DNA of 62,226 nt from Heterostelium multicystogenum (taxonomy: Eukaryota; Evosea; Eumycetozoa; Acytosteliales; Acytosteliaceae), in contig RCNN01000149.1 of NCBI GenBank assembly GCA_003667245.1, forward strand, positions 1 to 62,226, written 5' to 3'. Below are positions 59,215 to 62,226 of this stretch, piece by piece (the stretch's first letter is position 1; each line of letters opens with the position of its first letter). The notes below the pieces were generated by a model. It had not been told where the DNA came from, did no database searches, and saw nothing but the letters and a program-made list of their open reading frames with translations. The position numbers and the translations under genes are program-made.

Positions 59215-62200
59215 ATGAATAAGTTATATGTATTTTCATATACTATATTTATTTTCATATTATTTTCAATTGCATATGGAGCAGTAGGTTTTTGAAGCTA
59301 TATTTAATCCTGCAAATGGACATTACTATCAGCTCTATGACGATTCAAATTGGAGTACATTTTATGAAGCTTCAAACACCAATCAATTCAACACCAACGT
59401 TTTCATCGACTTATAAATCGTAGGTATTCTATTATTCAAAATTATATTGTAAACTTACAATTCTATATATACAGATATTTATTGACATTAAATGATTATG
59501 ATGAATATAATTTTGTCGTAAATTTCATGAAAGATCAAGTTCCCGGTTTGGAAGTTTGGTTAGGTGCTTATCCATTGGATCCTGACTTTAATAGCTGGGC
59601 TTGGAGAAATGGTACAGCCAGAGACCAAGCATTCTATACAACCTACCCAGAGAGATGCTTCCAGTTTTGTGGTAATTTTGCAGGAAACCTCAACACCTCA
59701 CAACCACACCTTTGGTTCAAGCCATATACCAATGAATTGAATTTCTATTCAGCTTGATTCAAGTGCCAAGAAAGTTTATCATTTTTGAATTCGAACAGAA
59801 TGAAGATGGTCCCATTTTATTGTTTAGCGATACATTTAAGGAAGGACCAGCGTCAAACACTGTTCCTATCAATGTTTTGAATTACGATTCAACTTTCATC
59901 AATACTATGACAGTGGATGGTAAAGTTGTACTCAAATTATAAGGTCAGGTGCCATTACGACATGCATGGTACCTAATCTATCCGTCGATGGTAGAGCAAT
60001 CAAAGTGAACATGAGTGCTCCAGGTGGAAAACAATGGTCAACATTATATAGATTCAACAGTCCATGGGTGCTTTGCTTCCAAAAGAACTGGAGCTACTTC
60101 TGTAAGATTTTATCTTACTGGTTCTGCAATGTTGGGCACTGATCCAATGGTTATTTTTGTTGGTGGAAACACTGCTGGTGCCACAAAAACCTATAATATC
60201 ACAGGTGTAGATACATTTGACGTCAATTTTAGTGTTGCCGTTTCAAATTTGGTATTCGATTAAAATAGTAGGCACTACAAATCCATTGTACGTAGTAATG
60301 AATAGAGCGGCAATTTATGATAATTCAACTGCCAAGTTTTACAGCTTCTTCCCAAACGTTGGTGTCTATGCAACTGCAGACAAGATAATGAAAGCATCTT
60401 CCCTGTTGACATATTCATCAATCCCTGCACTCGAAGTGATGTACAATAATCTTGGACAGTTTCTTTTCAACGGAATTTGCATCGTCTCAAGCAAACTATT
60501 GGACCAAATAAACAGTAAATCAAACTGGATCATACTGGAATGGTATTCCTGTTCCACAATCTATTCAAGGGTGCACCTGCAGGTCCTTACTACTACTTTG
60601 ATATTCAGAGCAAAAGTATCGTTGTGTTACACAAAATCAATTGATCAAATAAGTTCAATTTCTACAAGACCGTTCAATGTTATGCTTGTCTATGGATATG
60701 GAGATCTAGCTCTGACCAACCCTTCCGAATATTATGGCATCAGCCTAAAGGTGGTACTGTTAAGGTTAAATTATCTAATTTTCTTTGCATTAGAAGGAAC
60801 TGTTTTCGACCAAATTTGACATCGGTCACAGGAATAATCCAAAATTATTTTTCAAGTTCAATTTCCATGACACTTCCTCTTTTAAATGGTACTGAGACCA
60901 ACTTTAATCAACATTTCAATAGCAAAAACTCTTTCAAAAAAATTTAGCAGCCTAATAGTTTCCAGTTGCTTATAATCGTATGTATTCTAGTATAGTTGAT
61001 TGAATAGATCTCCCATGATATTAAATCAATTATTCCACTTTTAATTTAGCCCCCACATTAAATAGTATAAGCATCAATGGTAATACCTCTTTGGTTACAA
61101 TTATCGGAAGTAATTTTTGCAGCACCAGTACAAATAGCAAAAGGTTTTAAATGTATATATCCATTCTTATCTGGGGACTACTTCTTTTGTAATCTTAATG
61201 ATTTACCTTCGACAACCTTTGACGTCCAATTATCAGTCCAAGGTAGATTGACAAATATTCTTACAACTACAACTCCAACATTCTCTTGGATTACCAAAGT
61301 CACACCAAAACATAGTTTTCGTTTGGAAGGAAGTAAAGTTACTATTATGGTGTTAATTTTGGTCAATCATACCAAAGTTTATCTTTAATGGGACTAATAT
61401 ATTGGTGAGTAGATCCATCAACACAACTGCCCCTATGAGTTAGATGTACAAGCTCCCCATCATTAAGTCAAGTTCTCTCTTATAAAGTCTTCAACACTGG
61501 AATGCCTACCTTCAACAAATACGGACGTAATAACTACATATACTGGTATCCGACCCGAAAACACAGTATTTACACAAGATGGCAAAACTCTAAGTATGAT
61601 GAGTACCGACATCGCATTGTATAACGGTAACTTTACATTTTTTGCTGGAAATGTATATTTTGATGTTATTTGCGAAAGAGCCTCTTTCCTATGTAAACCG
61701 AATTTCCTGACACTGCAACCAATGGTATTTTTTCAATTCTATCTTCCCCATCTCGGTTCTACATTTTTAATGAGACTAAGTCCTGGAGTAAGCTTAATAA
61801 TTAATAGATTTGTCTATGTAAATACTAATGTCCTTATCTTTTTCAATAGCTTCCTATAATTAAAGTCTTGATACCAATGTTATCAACATTTCAACTAATG
61901 CAGCCGTGATAGCCACAGTTCAATTTTCAGATACCAAAACTCCAATTGTTGCTTATCTGGATGGAAAATATAAACTTTTTTACCAAGTCGAGAACAGGAA
62001 ACTCCTACCCAATAACAAACTTCCCTAAATTGGTTGGAGTCCATAACTTAACTCTCAACAACACTGCCGCTAATCTCGTCTCTCTCCAATTAGTCTTGTT
62101 TACAATGCTCCAATAATTGACTACATTGGCGTCGACCCTAAAGACATCAATACTTAATTGTGAATGGAAGTTACCTAGGTTTCAGTGATACGATACCTAC

Positions 62201-62226
62201 CCAGGAGAGCCAATTATAACACCCTT
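59215..62226 (+). CDS. Array receptor 5: lectin-like domain and IPT repeats (cut by window end)
   Basis: Signal peptide from MNKLYVFSYTIFIFILFS, one early shift near 59290, then FNPANGHYYQLYDDSNW. Phase-2 intron 59420-59474, YLLTLNDYDEYNFVVNF, VWLGAYPLDPDFNSWAW and ERCFQFCGNFAGNLN, with Asn in place of the Asp of other copies. The next domain follows with many frameshifts (MNRAAIYDNSTAKFYSFFP; NVMLVYGYGDLALTNPSEY). IPT-like repeats can be followed to the edge (TPTFSWITKVTPKHSFRL; MSTDIALYNGNFTFFAG). The EGF, ComC-type domain and TM helix should lie beyond the window. The break density is higher than in receptor 3, so either local sequence quality is low or this copy is decaying; I cannot decide. 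Confidence 0.68.
59557..59720 (+). repeat. 164-bp lectin cassette, copy 3 of 3
   Basis: Same cassette as at 49295-49458 (three differences) and 54361-54524 (five differences). Identity with the receptor 3 copy extends about 8 bases upstream (GGAAGTTT), whereas receptor 4 differs there. Confidence 0.9.

Noticed and set aside
1..62226. CRISPR arrays, insertion sequences and bacterial operon signals
   Set aside because: No regularly spaced direct repeats and no transposase were seen. Introns and domain content are eukaryotic.

Overview
The window looks like a nuclear contig from a dictyostelid social amoeba. Intergenic DNA is very AT-rich with TAA/ATT microsatellites, introns are short and GT..AG, proteins carry Asn/Gln/His tracts, and several families are typical of dictyostelids: F-box/LRR-like proteins, ankyrin proteins with a WLHENRTEG-type repeat, ComC-like receptors, and a Tom1 with VHS and GAT domains but no FYVE domain. 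I cannot name the species.

Nearly every gene is interrupted by single-base frameshifts. Where these can be located they usually sit in short homopolymers, for example 2343-2346, 19766-19769, 21193-21197 and 57892-57894. I therefore read them as assembly errors rather than pseudogenes, and gene ends are given over the whole coding span. Intron and exon edges inside broken genes are approximate.

Layout. 0-9 kb: 3' end of an unknown gene, a small hidden minus-strand gene, a DHHC palmitoyltransferase, a minus-strand F-box/LRR-like gene and a large plus-strand F-box-like gene. 9-20 kb: Tom1 (ESCRT-0-like sorting), Misato/DML1, a START-domain protein, and a poly-Q protein with a DNA-binding-like block plus a C-terminal IPT domain. 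20-28 kb: a MetE C-terminal-like protein, a RhoGEF (DH-PH), a PHO80-like cyclin and a sterol desaturase-like enzyme. 28-38 kb: an LRR-EGF-ComC-type receptor, a His-rich seven-blade WD40 protein, an STK19 homologue, an ankyrin protein, and a tiny secreted WAP (four-disulfide core) protein missed by simple ORF calling. 38-62 kb: a tandem array of five large type I membrane proteins. Four begin with a divergent C-type-lectin-like domain and one lacks it. The four complete genes have IPT/TIG-like repeats, one EGF module, a ComC-type membrane-proximal domain, one TM helix and a short basic tail; the fifth is cut by the window edge before the EGF region. A codon-biased DUF2828/von Willebrand A gene lies inside the array on the opposite strand.

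The array is the most interesting system. Its architecture is close to the dictyostelid Tgr (tiger) and ComC families, which act in adhesion, allorecognition and communication, and three of the lectin domains share a 164-bp block that is almost identical in DNA although the flanks are diverged, which suggests gene conversion. Between two array genes lies a nested inverted-repeat structure with pseudoknot order.
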